Shown here: positions 12,101 to 21,796 of the stretch, one piece after another | Layout of the letters: each line of letters begins with the position of its first letter | How positions within the stretch are numbered: the first letter of the stretch is position 1 | Assembly (NCBI GenBank): GCA_015350385.1 | Contig: WNKI01000002.1 | Span: forward strand, 779,852-843,851 | Source of the DNA: Aculops lycopersici | Taxonomy: Eukaryota > Arthropoda > Arachnida > Trombidiformes > Eriophyidae | DNA length: 64,000 bases | Direction of reading: 5' to 3' | The notes under the pieces: model-generated | Told to the model about the DNA's origin: nothing | Database searches by the model: none | Seen by the model: the letters and a program-made list of their open reading frames with translations, nothing else | Made by a program: the position numbers and the translations under genes

Positions 12101-13814
12101 ACAAACCACTCGATAGCGTGATTTTAGACGATAAAGATGAAATCAATAGCCATGATGATGATAGGAATTCTTCACTAAGAGTGATTCCATCCTCGTCACT
12201 CGAGTGGAAAATCAATTTTCGTGCTGAAAAACTCATATCTTCGAATGGAAGATCCAAACCGAAAAAAGGACTCGACGAGAAAGACGTCTTACCATTGCCT
12301 TTGCGATTGAGGCCAATCGCACTGCGTGGTATTCACTTGAGGACTCGTAAATCTTGCTGTTGTATTATCACTTAACGAATTGTCATTCGCTTGAAGCTCG
12401 ATAGACAAGCTAGCAGCCAGACAACATTCCTCTACATTTACCCGTAGGCTACTCAATTTCACTGTCACTCCTCCACCTGTTGATGGTGTTAGTCAATCGC
12501 AGCACTGATACTAATACTACCGACTGACTACTGCTTCGCCACGGTAACCGTAACTCTGCACAACTTTAGCAAAACCAATTCGTTGCGTGCCACTTTTGTG
12601 CTGACAGCTGAAAAAAGGACAACCGTCTGAGTTCACTCACTCAGGTAAACTCATCGCTAGTTGCCCATTTCATTTCATTCCATCCACCATTCACTGAGAC
12701 ATGGATAGTCCATGGCTGAGAGCCATCCGCACATGGACACAGTAGTGACCGATTTGTTTCAGGTAATCGTATGAATGTTCATTCTCAAATCGCTTGTGCC
12801 TTAGCCCTTCCCTCAGGCAAACGAAAGATTCTGGTTGAATTGAGAGGAGTTCCATCAGTCTCCTCGATTCCACTTCACGAGGTTGAAGTGAAGGTGATCG
12901 TTTTGTCTTGTCCCTTGGCCATCTAGCTGTCGGCCACAAAACTCCGTTTGTTTGGCTCACTATCCTCTTTCTCTTAGACTCTCCACTGTCCGCTTTCAAA
13001 TTCCGATTGGATAGTCGTTGCTCACGCGACTTAGAACTGCTCCAATCTCAGCCACAAATGTCACTGATTCAAATTTGAACCTAACTCAATAGACTCGAAT
13101 ACTAACCGAGTTGACTTGAATCAACCAAAACAAAACCAAAACCAAAACCAAAACCAAAACCAAAACCAAAACCAAAAATCACAGTCTATCCAATTTCTTC
13201 GAGTCAAGCCAAAGACTCGCGCGGCCAATCGCAAGAGCCGCTGGTGGATTTCAAATTATGGCTAGCCACTTTGTTTGGAACCATTTTGGCCGCCATATTC
13301 GCCTTAATTGGAGCCATATTTGCCATAATAAATTTCGTGATGACACCGAAGGGAACATTCAACGGGCCAGTGGGTTTGGTTATCTGGAATTCTGTAGCAT
13401 GTAAGTTCCTCACTCAACATCATCATAATTACCATACCTCCTGTGGCTCTCTTCTCCCACCTCTTAAAACTTATATAACTAACCTTCGACACTAATCTCA
13501 TCACTAAAACTTCAATCGAATCTAAACCATTAGGCTTCTCGTGTCTACTAGCCATAGTTTGCTGGTTAGTCGAGTACTTCGTTAAGCTCAAGGCAAACGT
13601 CTTGACGCCAGAGGAGGTTCAAAACGGATGGACTTCGGAGAACAAATCACAGTTCGGCTATAGCTATTATTTAGTTGTCACAGCCTTCGTCCTACATCTA
13701 GTCAATATTCTAATAGTTTCAGTGCTTCAATTTGAAACTTGGACCAATAGCAAGGCTGCGAAGCGACAGATGCGAGCCTCTGCAGCTTGCGAAGGTGTTA
13801 TAATGCTATACTAA
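9160..13814 (+). CDS. Clarin-family four-transmembrane protein, three coding exons
   Basis: Coding exons 9160-9850, 13209-13400 and 13534-13814 join in frame (phase 1 at both junctions) to about 387 aa. A poorer acceptor at 13184 would start exon 2 at 13185 and add 8 aa. The N-terminus is a His/Asn/Ser-rich tail, then TM1 (about 68-90), a long Ser-rich first extracellular loop, TM2 (LATLFGTILAAIFALIG), TM3 (LVIWNSVACFSCLLAIVCWL) and TM4 (YLVVTAFVLHLVNILIVSVL). The words GEIYFGLFSGVKV before TM2 and GPVGLVIWN at TM3 resemble clarin-1 (GEMQYGLFHG, GPLGLY). Clarins are membrane proteins of sensory hair cells and photoreceptors; human CLRN1 loss causes Usher syndrome 3. The long loop and N-terminal tail are larger than in vertebrates. 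Stop 13812-13814; poly(A) signal 13883-13888. Confidence 0.82.
10269..10372. repeat. Imperfect palindrome / long hairpin in clarin intron 1
   Basis: Inner arms 10304-10321 and 10345-10362 pair over about 18 nt with two mismatches (core CAACAAGTG with CACTTGTTG). Outer arms CAGGTGA (10269-10275) and TCACCTG (10366-10372) pair perfectly. The loop contains a further small palindrome CAATCGATTG. Confidence 0.6.
11942..11970. repeat. (ATG)n microsatellite
   Basis: Nine to ten ATG units inside clarin intron 1, followed by an AT-rich AATAATAAT-like stretch. Confidence 0.85.
13124..13177. repeat. (CCAAAA)n hexamer array next to a splice acceptor
   Basis: About eight CCAAAA units lie directly upstream of clarin exon 2, where a pyrimidine tract is normally found. 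They make the acceptor at 13184 look weak and favour the one at 13208, which has a short pyrimidine-rich stretch before it. Confidence 0.85.
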
Positions 13815-13882
13815 ATGATCACCAAGAGTACCATATGGGATGGATCCCACTACTCCAAGCCTTGTTGTTGATTAATTATATT

Positions 13883-13888
13883 AATAAA
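13883..13888 (+). promoter_or_regulatory. Clarin poly(A) signal
   Basis: AATAAA, 69 nt after the clarin stop codon. The rest of 13815-14346 holds nothing recognised apart from the 5' UTR of the next gene. Confidence 0.6.
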
Positions 13889-14346
13889 AATGATCTCATT
13901 TTTCTAACATAAGCTGACCCATCGATAAATGCATCGAGTTCTATCCATTTAATCAATCACCTATGGGCTCTGAGAGAGTCCGGTATCTCTCATTGGCGCG
14001 CTATTTGTGCGATTCCCCTTCCTAATATTACATATTTTGCAAAAATCAGTGCACGCCGGTTCTTGAACAGGCGTATGCTCACCTTGCCGGCGCAGAAGAC
14101 TGAGAGATGAGCTTGCGAGTGTGAGTGTTTGTGTGTCTGCGTGTGTGTTGGCTCAAAAGGTTACGCCAAACAAAATGTCTACAGCGAGCTGTGGGTTTTG
14201 ACGTAAGGATTACCCAAGTCAAAATAATGTTTTGATACGAACACATTTTCACCGATCCCAATCGTACTTGTAGTTTTAGTTTATTACAACAAAATATCAC
14301 TATCCTAATTATTAAATAAGACCAATACACACACAACAATTTTACA

Positions 14347-15096
14347 ATGGCAGCTCAAGCTCCACCAGTAGACGACAACTTCCTCATGAAAGTCTTCCAA
14401 CAGGTTGACAAGGATAGAAGTAATGCAATCAACGCCACTGAACTCCAGGCGTGCCTCTCAAATGGAACCTGGGAGCCATTCAATGCCGAGACAGTAAAAT
14501 TGATGGTCACAATGTTTGACCGTAGCCATAAAGGCCAGTTGAATTTCGAGGAGTTCAAACAGTTGTGGAAATACATCGAAGACTGGCGCCAGTGCTTCCA
14601 ATCTTTTGATAAAGACAAATCCGGATACATCAACAAGGACGAGATTAAGATGGCACTAACAACCTTCGGGTACCAACTTTCAGATTCTTTCTACCATCTG
14701 CTGCTGACCAAATTTGTCAAGGGCGGCCAAAGTAAGTATCAGTAGTTATTTTTATTTATCTAGCTTTATCAAATTGATTAGGTCCTCGCATGCTTACCTC
14801 GGTTATTGCTTCCTCACCCCCGTACCCGCTATCGTATCCCCGTCATATTACCTTCAATGCTGTTACCACCCGACCCACAATCATATAATCGACGATCTTT
14901 CTTGGCAAACAATTACAAACCAATACAAACCCTTTCGCTCATGTCAGTAGGTAGGATCTATTTTGACGACTTTATCCAAATTTGCGTCTCCCTTCAATCG
15001 ATCACCGCCGCCTTCCGTCACCACGACACTGATTCGGATGGAGTTATTACAATCAAATACGAGGACTTCCTAAAGCTAGTGTTCAGCATGCGCTAA
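14347..15096 (+). CDS. PDCD6: ALG-2 / PDCD6 penta-EF-hand calcium sensor
   Basis: Exons 14347-14731 and 14951-15096 join in phase 1 to 176 aa; intron 219 bp with GTAAGT donor. The acceptor at 14950 was preferred over the one at 14947 because it gives the same spacing as human ALG-2 before IYFDDF (family IAFDDF). Five EF-hand loops are visible: DKDRSNAINATE, DRSHKGQLNFEE, DKDKSGYINKDE, a degenerate fourth hand, and DTDSDGVITIKY. The first and third have full calcium ligands; the fifth ends in Y, not E, as in the family. ALG-2 binds ALIX, TSG101 and SEC31A in a calcium-dependent way and acts at ER exit sites, in ESCRT recruitment and in membrane repair. Human PDCD6 is 191 aa; the shorter Pro/Gly N-terminus explains the difference. 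Poly(A) signal AATAAA at 15214-15219. Confidence 0.95.
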
Positions 15097-15213
15097 AAGC
15101 AACATCTGCCAACTATTACTCCAACTCACTATGAATTATATGAAACTTGCAATCGAAATACTGTTATGTATTACCGGTGTCTTAGGAACTTTTACTAAGC
15201 TGAGTCACCTGAG

Positions 15214-15219
15214 AATAAA
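15214..15219 (+). promoter_or_regulatory. PDCD6 poly(A) signal
   Basis: AATAAA 118 nt after the stop, and only 25 nt before the stop of the convergent gene on the other strand. The two 3' ends therefore meet or overlap. Confidence 0.6.
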
Positions 15220-15243
15220 TCACATGGATATGTAAAATTTCAA

Positions 15244-16155
15244 TTATTTAGTTTCTAGAAATCTTCTGGTTATATTTTCTCTTTGCGTACATCTAACTCG
15301 AAAGTTTGGGGGCAAATTCGAACAGTCACTAGTATCCAGGTAGTTGAGGTTCTTACAATTGTCAATCAGGAGTTTGATCGAATCTAGCGAGCAATCTGAG
15401 CATTGCAAATCAAGTTGCACCAAAGGACATTCTGTGGTTGTAGCTAGTTCCATAAGGCAGGCGTCTAGTTCCTCTCCCGGTTTTTCCGGTCCCATGCTCC
15501 GGTACCTCTTGTATTGTTTTGAGATCTTTGCTAGTGTCAGGTACTTTAGACTCTTGGTCCATTTAGAAAATACCGAGGCAGCCGGAACTTGGTAGTACAG
15601 GTGCAATACTTGTAGATTTTCTGTTATCAGCCAACCAAGAGAGAATATCTTGAGATAGCAACCACGTAGGTCTAGGTGAGTCAAATTTTGAGAACTCTGA
15701 CAAAGTACACGAAGATTCCATTCATCGCGAGATCGATCGCAACCGGAACCGCAATGCAAATCTAACCTTTCTAAACAACGCAACTGATCCAGAGTCGGTG
15801 GTGCATTCGGTTGTCTCTTTAGTTGAACATTTGGTCCGATAGATAAGTGCTTCAGTTTTCTGGAATTTGTCGCAATAACTTTGGGGTCGACCTCCATTTG
15901 ACCACCGTCGTCGTCGTCGCTATCCTCTTCAAAACTTGTGAAAGATTCAAATTCATTTGTGGATCTATTTCCATCCCAAATGAGCCAAGCTGATTCGATA
16001 TTTTTGTTTCCGATACTGGATAATATCTTAAGTTCAGTCAGTTCTGTGCAATTGAATAGAATATCTTCAAGATTATCAACGAGTTTCTCGTCGACAGTTA
16101 AACTTCGAACTAATAAGGTATTCTTTTTGTAAAATTGTCTGTCAATATTTGACAT
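15244..16155 (-). CDS. Leucine-rich-repeat protein, FBXL-like, no F-box seen
   Basis: A 303-aa open frame with irregular leucine-rich repeats: LKHLSIGPN, CLERLDLHCGSGC, NLTHLDLRGCYLKIF, LQVLHLYY, LKYLTLAKI, LVQLDLQCSDCSL and NLNYLDTSDCSNLPP. The xLxxLDLxxC pattern and the ending resemble F-box/LRR substrate receptors of SCF ubiquitin ligases (FBXL6-like), but that is a weak match. An acidic insert EEDSDDDDGG lies near residues 76-85. No F-box is present in this frame. A second open frame directly upstream on the same strand (about 16150-16250, beginning MRSETLINFSPSN) and a possible 62-nt intron (GTAATT to ACCAG) mean the true start may lie further 5'. The stop lies in an AATAAT word. It is convergent with PDCD6 and divergent from the INO80E-like gene. 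Confidence 0.6.
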   Translation of the reverse strand: MSNIDRQFYKKNTLLVRSLTVDEKLVDNLEDILFNCTELTELKILSSIGNKNIESAWLIWDGNRSTNEFESFTSFEEDSDDDDGGQMEVDPKVIATNSRKLKHLSIGPNVQLKRQPNAPPTLDQLRCLERLDLHCGSGCDRSRDEWNLRVLCQSSQNLTHLDLRGCYLKIFSLGWLITENLQVLHLYYQVPAASVFSKWTKSLKYLTLAKISKQYKRYRSMGPEKPGEELDACLMELATTTECPLVQLDLQCSDCSLDSIKLLIDNCKNLNYLDTSDCSNLPPNFRVRCTQRENITRRFLETK

Positions 16156-16939
16156 TGTTTCTGGTTAGATTTTTCAATCATTCTAATCCATGCGGTGAGA
16201 ATATAAATTTCATCCCAATTACTAGGTGAAAAGTTGATTAAAGTTTCGGACCTCATGTGACGCGGGAGGCAACAAGTTCATCAGCGCTGAGAGCTGTCTG
16301 GTTCAAAAATAGATACATAGTAGGTGCTTCGATTGTCGCAAAATCCATTGTGAATCAGTCACAAGGGAGTAGTTAATGTCGCTAGCTACCATCAACTAAA
16401 TGAGCAAACAGGATTGAAATTCACATTACCTAGTTTATTGCAAAGAGGCCACAAATAGATCAAGTCGTGATCTTGTTTATTTTGACTCCTAATACAACTT
16501 TTCGACACTTTTGACAGATCAAAAAGTCTCTGCATCTGAGCACCACACGCAAAGTTGCCGGCACTGGTGCCGCCTCCAATGGTCAATCTTTTCCCTGTAT
16601 CTCCAACCCCAAAAGCGCACCGCACAGGGGCAAAGGACCGAGGCATTAGTGTTCACGTGTTCGGGCGTTGGGAAAAAACATTTTTTCCTACGTTCAAACC
16701 AGAGCGCCAATTCGCGTAGCTTATTACTTTGGTTGTTCTATTATAATATCCTGTTTTCACTTAATCCATTCATCTTATACTATATTATATTAATATATAT
16801 ATATATATATAATCCCCTTTATTTATATTCAATTCCCCAATGTGGTTAGCGAATAAGTGAAAAAGTTGTGATACCAACTTTATTTATAAATATCTACATA
16901 TTTATTATTCATTATAATCACTCAATAGTCTATGTATAG
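16156..16939. other. Divergent intergenic region, probable promoters
   Basis: Lies between the head-to-head LRR and INO80E-like genes. It holds a CACGTG E-box (about 16655), a perfect palindrome GGAAAAAA-CA-TTTTTTCC (16671-16688) and a (TA)n run (16792-16811). Several frames are open between 16392 and 16710 on both strands without any family match. Confidence 0.45.
16792..16811. repeat. (TA)n microsatellite
   Basis: About ten TA units upstream of the INO80E-like gene. Confidence 0.8.
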
Positions 16940-18720
16940 ATGCCCCTAACAGAAGATATAAAGTCTAGCGAGTTAGGCGACTTCGCGAACTATAGGGAAA
17001 AGTATAGTTCGATGAAAATTAAGCTCAAAGCAATTCTATATGTAAGTATCGAGTTTATGTATACAGCAATCACTGCCACTGGTCTTGCAAACTCATATTC
17101 GATAACTAACTTCTGCTTTCTCTTCCATAAATCTAACTCACACTCGAAATAATAGGAGAATGAGCTGATTCAGGATGAAATCAAGAAGGTTCAGCGCGAA
17201 CTTCTCAACATCTATCGTGATAAGGAAACATTACTCGAAAGAGTTATTCAGTATGAGGATATTGACACCTCGAGTTCCGATTCGGAAAGTCAACCACGGG
17301 ATATTGCCACTAGTGATTCAGGAAATCTCATCAACTCAAAACAATTGGCTCATTTGAACAATGGTGCCACCAGTGTTGCTGCCCCACAAGCACAGCCCAC
17401 AATTGAGCTAATGAACATTGCAAAAAATCATAATAATAATCTCAGTAACATTAGCAACAACGGCCAAGTATTGCACCACCAGCAAAATAATAATAACAAC
17501 ACCAATCAACTAAATCACCTTATGCACCACCACCATCCACACAACAACAACCAACAACAACCATCACCTCAATCACTCCAACATCCACCCCAATTTCATT
17601 TGCAGTTGACTACGACATCGGCTAATCAGCACCAACAACAGGTTGTTCTATCAAATGCCTCCACCTTACAGCAGGTAGGAGTCAACAATGTGTCCACCGG
17701 GCAGGATATAAAATCTTTACCACCTCAACCACAAATCAATACAACCCCTACGACGACCGTATATGACAACACACCCCCGCCCGTGGTAGCACCTGTTGGC
17801 AATCCTACAGCTGCTCAAAAACCTAAACCTAAACCTCGTAATAGAAGTAAGGCACCGGCAGCGCCAAAGGCTGCTGCTGCTGCAACTAAGAATGGTTCCA
17901 CCAAGGCCCCCACATCAAAGGTTACTAAGCCAAGTGCTCCCAGAACCAGGAAGCCAGCGGCGAATAAGAAGAATGTTAAGGTAGAGAATCCAGCGGGTGT
18001 CCCATCAACAAGTGATATCAATAATTTGCCCAACGCCGTTATTCAAACTCCAATAACCATGAACATGAACGGAAATGTTCCGTCCCCGATGACAGTCACC
18101 TTTGGTAACAATACCAACACAAACACCAATACCAATTCTACTAACTTCCAGCCACAAATGACCACAGCTGGCACTTCATCGACTTATCATCAAGACATCG
18201 AGCAACCTAGCCAATATTATTACTACCAAAGTCCGCAAAGTATTCAAAGTATCCACACTCCAAATCCGACAATCTATAGTGCTCAGAACTTTGGGCAGAT
18301 ACAACAACAGCAGCCTTCTGTTCAAGATCAACAGCAGCGCTTCGTGTTGGTGTCCCAGAGTAATATGACAGAAACTATTCAGATTCCACAAGAACAGCCT
18401 CAGCAGCAACAACAACAGGTTGTTATGGAGACTCAGTGTCATGTGAACGGCCAGCAACATCACCAGATCCAGAATCAAATGATAACCGACGCTAATAGCC
18501 CTCAGCAGCAGCAGCAGCCACAACAACAGCATCAGTTGCAACTACAACAACCAATGCAGCAACATCAACAACAACAACACCACTTCGTTGTGATGTCACC
18601 GGGTAATATAGTGGATAATATTCAATTGCCACCGGAACAACAAGTGTTGCAGGACGGCCAGCAGCAGCAACTTCAGCCAAGTCAGCATCAGATGATCACT
18701 GATACTAACAACGAGCTCCA

Positions 18721-18751
<31 letters not shown>

Positions 18752-18997
18752 CAACAACAACAACAACAGTTGCAGCAACATGGACAACAAATGCAACAGC
18801 AAATGCAGCAGCAGCCACAACAACACCAACCACCACATCTAACACCAGCTGAGCAACAGGAACTCGAACAACACCTTGCTAGTCGTCGAATGGAGCAAGC
18901 GGCAATGATGATGCCCGATGATTGGGAAACCAACTCTAATCTTGATCTCTTCGCCGTTGATTCGGGCATCAAGTTTATGGCGGAAGACTTATTTTGA
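16940..18997 (+). CDS. INO80E: INO80 complex subunit E-like protein with Q-rich tail
   Basis: Exons 16940-17041 and 17156-18997 join at phase 0 to 647 aa; the intron is 114 bp. Residues about 11-75 match human INO80E well: YREKYSSMKIKLKAILYE, then NELIQDEIKKVQRELLNIYRDKETLLERVIQYED and DTSSSDSE, a coiled-coil/acidic module. The exon join falls exactly inside the conserved block, which supports both. INO80E is a metazoan-specific subunit of the INO80 nucleosome remodeller in the nucleus. The rest is unusual: His/Asn/Gln-rich sequence, a basic PKPKPRNRSK...KKNVKVE region (about 190-250) reminiscent of H1/AT-hook tails, and glutamine runs up to about 18 near residue 560, encoded by mixed CAG/CAA. 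Human INO80E has 244 aa. The C-terminus is acidic-hydrophobic (DWETNSNLDLFAVDSG). Poly(A) signal 19227-19232. Confidence 0.85.
18717..18775. repeat. CAG/CAA glutamine repeat inside the INO80E-like gene
   Basis: A CAG run changes to a CAA run, coding a single long polyglutamine tract. Smaller CAR clusters occur from about 18300 on. Confidence 0.85.
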
Positions 18998-21796
18998 TTG
19001 AAACTTGATAATATACAAACAAGCAAAAACTATCAACTAAATTGACAAGATTTTACACAAAAACTACCACCTTTATTATTATTATTAATATTACACACTA
19101 AAGACGAGAGATCCAATTTTCGAAGGGAAGTAGACGGAGGAGGATGAACCGATTGAGTTAAGGATGCATCATGAACATCAAATAGTACCTATAAGCCATG
19201 CCCCACTCCTTAAACAACGAATACCAAATAAAGCGCATATAAATTTTCGCTATCTCACTTCCGGTGCTAGCGAGCTCACAGTCGAGTCGCGGCCACGAAG
19301 TTTGGTATGCGGTGAAAATGGATATGAATATTATAAGACTCGAATTGGATTAGCGCAATTTAGTCCAAGTTCCTCCTCCCTCGCAGAGACTTGGCTTACA
19401 GTAAGTCTTGTTTCTCCGACTTGAGTTTGCCGTTTTAACAAGTGAATCGGATGTTGTTCTTATTTGCCTTGGTCCACTTGAATTGTGTTGTTGTTGCCTA
19501 TTTAGCTTAAATGCCTTTCGCTTAGCTAGCTATCTAGCCAGTCAGCCAACAAGCAAGTGAAAAGAAGAATATAAATGAGTTCTGCTAGACTTAATTTCGG
19601 CATCCCCCGGCAGGCAGCTACCAATTGGTCGCCGGAGTCGGCTAACTGGCGGCGGAGGCGGCGCCCAGGCGCTCGCCTGCTTCGAGTTCGCATCAATTTT
19701 TCACAAATTGGATCAACTGAATATAGCGGCCAGTCGAACAACTCAACTTCTACCCTGACTAAATCAACTTGAACACTAAACACTCTCACTTGCTCGCCTG
19801 TCCGCCAGCCAACCCGTTGGGTTGCTCGCGGTAGATGAGGAACAGGCTAACCTAAGCCTCCGATCCGACGTTCAGTTGATTTGTTGCTGTGGCGCTAGCA
19901 TCAGCGCAGTCGCTTTGTGTGATAAAAGTGGCGCCGGCCGCATAAATGATGAGCTACAACGTGCACCTAGCGACCGGGCGCCGCTATGCGCGCGCGCATA
20001 TCAAGCCATCAAGGTTTAGCAAGCTAGGTGCTGGCTACGACGCTCGCCAAGTTGAATCGGTGAATATACTTGCCAGCTAGCTAGTTGGCCAGCTGTCTAT
20101 GTAGCTAGACAGCTAGGAGCATAGACAGACGAGCGGAGGACCAAGTTGCGCGCAACCAACAACAACTCAACCGGTAACAGCAGCAGCAACAACGACGACG
20201 ACGACGACGGCAACTGGCAAGACCGCCACTGGAGACTGGAGAGGAGCTAGCGGCTTGCAGTCAGTTGTCAGCGACGAGAAAGAAGATTGGAGTTGAAAGT
20301 TTCTGGGGGACGAATAAAACATTTGTGTGTCAGTTGTATTTGTGAATACATCAAACCAACTCTAGTGCGACCACTTCCACTACTTCTACTATTATCGCCA
20401 CGGAAGAGGCGAGCGCCAAAGTTGATGACAACAGGAAAAGATAGATGGCTAGCTGGAGGGTTGGAGTTAGTTTTAGGTATTGTGTGTAAAGGAGCGTGAA
20501 GGTTTTGGATTTAGAGAGGAGAAGTGAAAGTTTATTTGCGGCTTGACTCGTGCCCGTGGAACTTGAAGCGGAGGCGGAAGAATTCATTAGTTTCAACGGG
20601 CGCTTGAAGAGGAAGCAGCAACTGCCATAGCTTCATCCAGCAGCAAGAAACATCAGCTTCCTCCACAACCGACGAGCGATCAAGACCTCGACTGCTCAAG
20701 TTGAACTATCCAAAGCTGGAGCAACAATAAAAGGCGAATATCTCTTGTAGTAAGCGAGCGAGCAGGGGGTGAAAATTTGCGCGTCGATTGTCGAATTGGC
20801 TTCGCGCTGGTCGCGTGGTGAAGTTATGTTATGACAAGACGGCAGCATTAGGATTGAGCCGTATCAAGTTTGGCGTAAACTGCTTTAGCAAATGCAACCA
20901 AAACTACTAGCAACGCAACAATAAGTCGAGTTGCAGTCGACTAGAGAGGGAGATAGAAAACTAATCAGCTTTTGGATGCGCTTGGGAGAAAGCGTAACTG
21001 ATTTGAAGAGCAAAGAGGAGAGAAGACAATCCGAAAGTTTGTCGGTGGCGTTTAACTAGAGAGTGAAAGAGGAAGTGAAGGCTCGACGTTTTGCAGCTCG
21101 ACAAAGACACAAGGCGGCACCTAGCGACCTGGCGGCGCGCGTTTTCAGCTTGCCGGTGAGTGAGCGCGGCGCCGATTTTGCGTCTAATCAGCAGAAGAGG
21201 AGACAAATATTGGCAGATTGTTTACCTGTTAAAAGTGAGACGAAATAAAGGAGAAAGAATAAGAAGAGTAAAGAAGAAAATTGATCTCCGATTGTCCATC
21301 TTTGTAATCGTCGTCTTTTACTGTTGCTGCGACACATGATAACTAGCTTCGAAGCTCGAAAAAGTTGAAGGGTAAGGAGGCGCGCTATTGAATAGTGGGT
21401 CGCTAAGCTCAAGTTAATCGAATAATCAGAGTAATTGACAGCTAGAAAGACTTCAGCTGAGGACGTTAGGGAGCGAGAGAAATTGAGTTGTCAGTTAGCT
21501 AGCTGATGGTCGTTAGCGAAAAGGCAATCCAATTTGCGAGAAGTCGATTAACTTGTTTGCCCAAGTGAATGAGTGAGTGAGATAAGCTAAGGTGAGCGAA
21601 CAGGTAAACGGTGACGAGGCTAGAAGGCAAATTAGACTGCTCAAAGTTCATCTACTACTACATGCCAGCGCAATTTTAATCAAGCAACTAAGCAGGCGGC
21701 CAATTTGTTGAGAATCCCAGACCAATAATCGAGTCGTCGAATTGTTGAGAAGGTTAAATTGAGCCCAAAGCGGATCATCCGGCTCATGAGTAGCTC
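18998..21796. other. Intergenic and probable Shaw 5' UTR
   Basis: No gene recognised. After the INO80E poly(A) signal (19227) the DNA is rich in GCCAGC/GCTAGC words. It has a perfect 9-bp hairpin (AGCTGTCTA/TAGACAGCT, 20091-20114), a CGA trinucleotide run (about 20193-20209) and an ACTTCCGGT element (19257-19265). A GTGAGT donor near 21157 and pyrimidine-poor acceptors before 21797 would allow a 5' UTR intron for the Shaw gene. Confidence 0.4.

Larger units (their letters stand above)
9851..13208. other. Clarin intron 1
   Basis: A 3.36 kb intron with donor GTGAGT at 9851. It holds an imperfect palindrome (10269-10372), an ATG microsatellite (11942-11970), and a CCAAAA hexamer array immediately before the acceptor. 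Open frames here (for example 9871-10275) start in the donor region and show no known domain, so I treat them as noncoding. Confidence 0.7.

Noticed and set aside
16392..16710. Conserved-looking block with several open frames, considered as a snRNA, SRP or RNase P RNA
   Set aside because: None of the conserved sequence blocks of U1, U2, U4, U5, U6, SRP or RNase P RNA was recognised.
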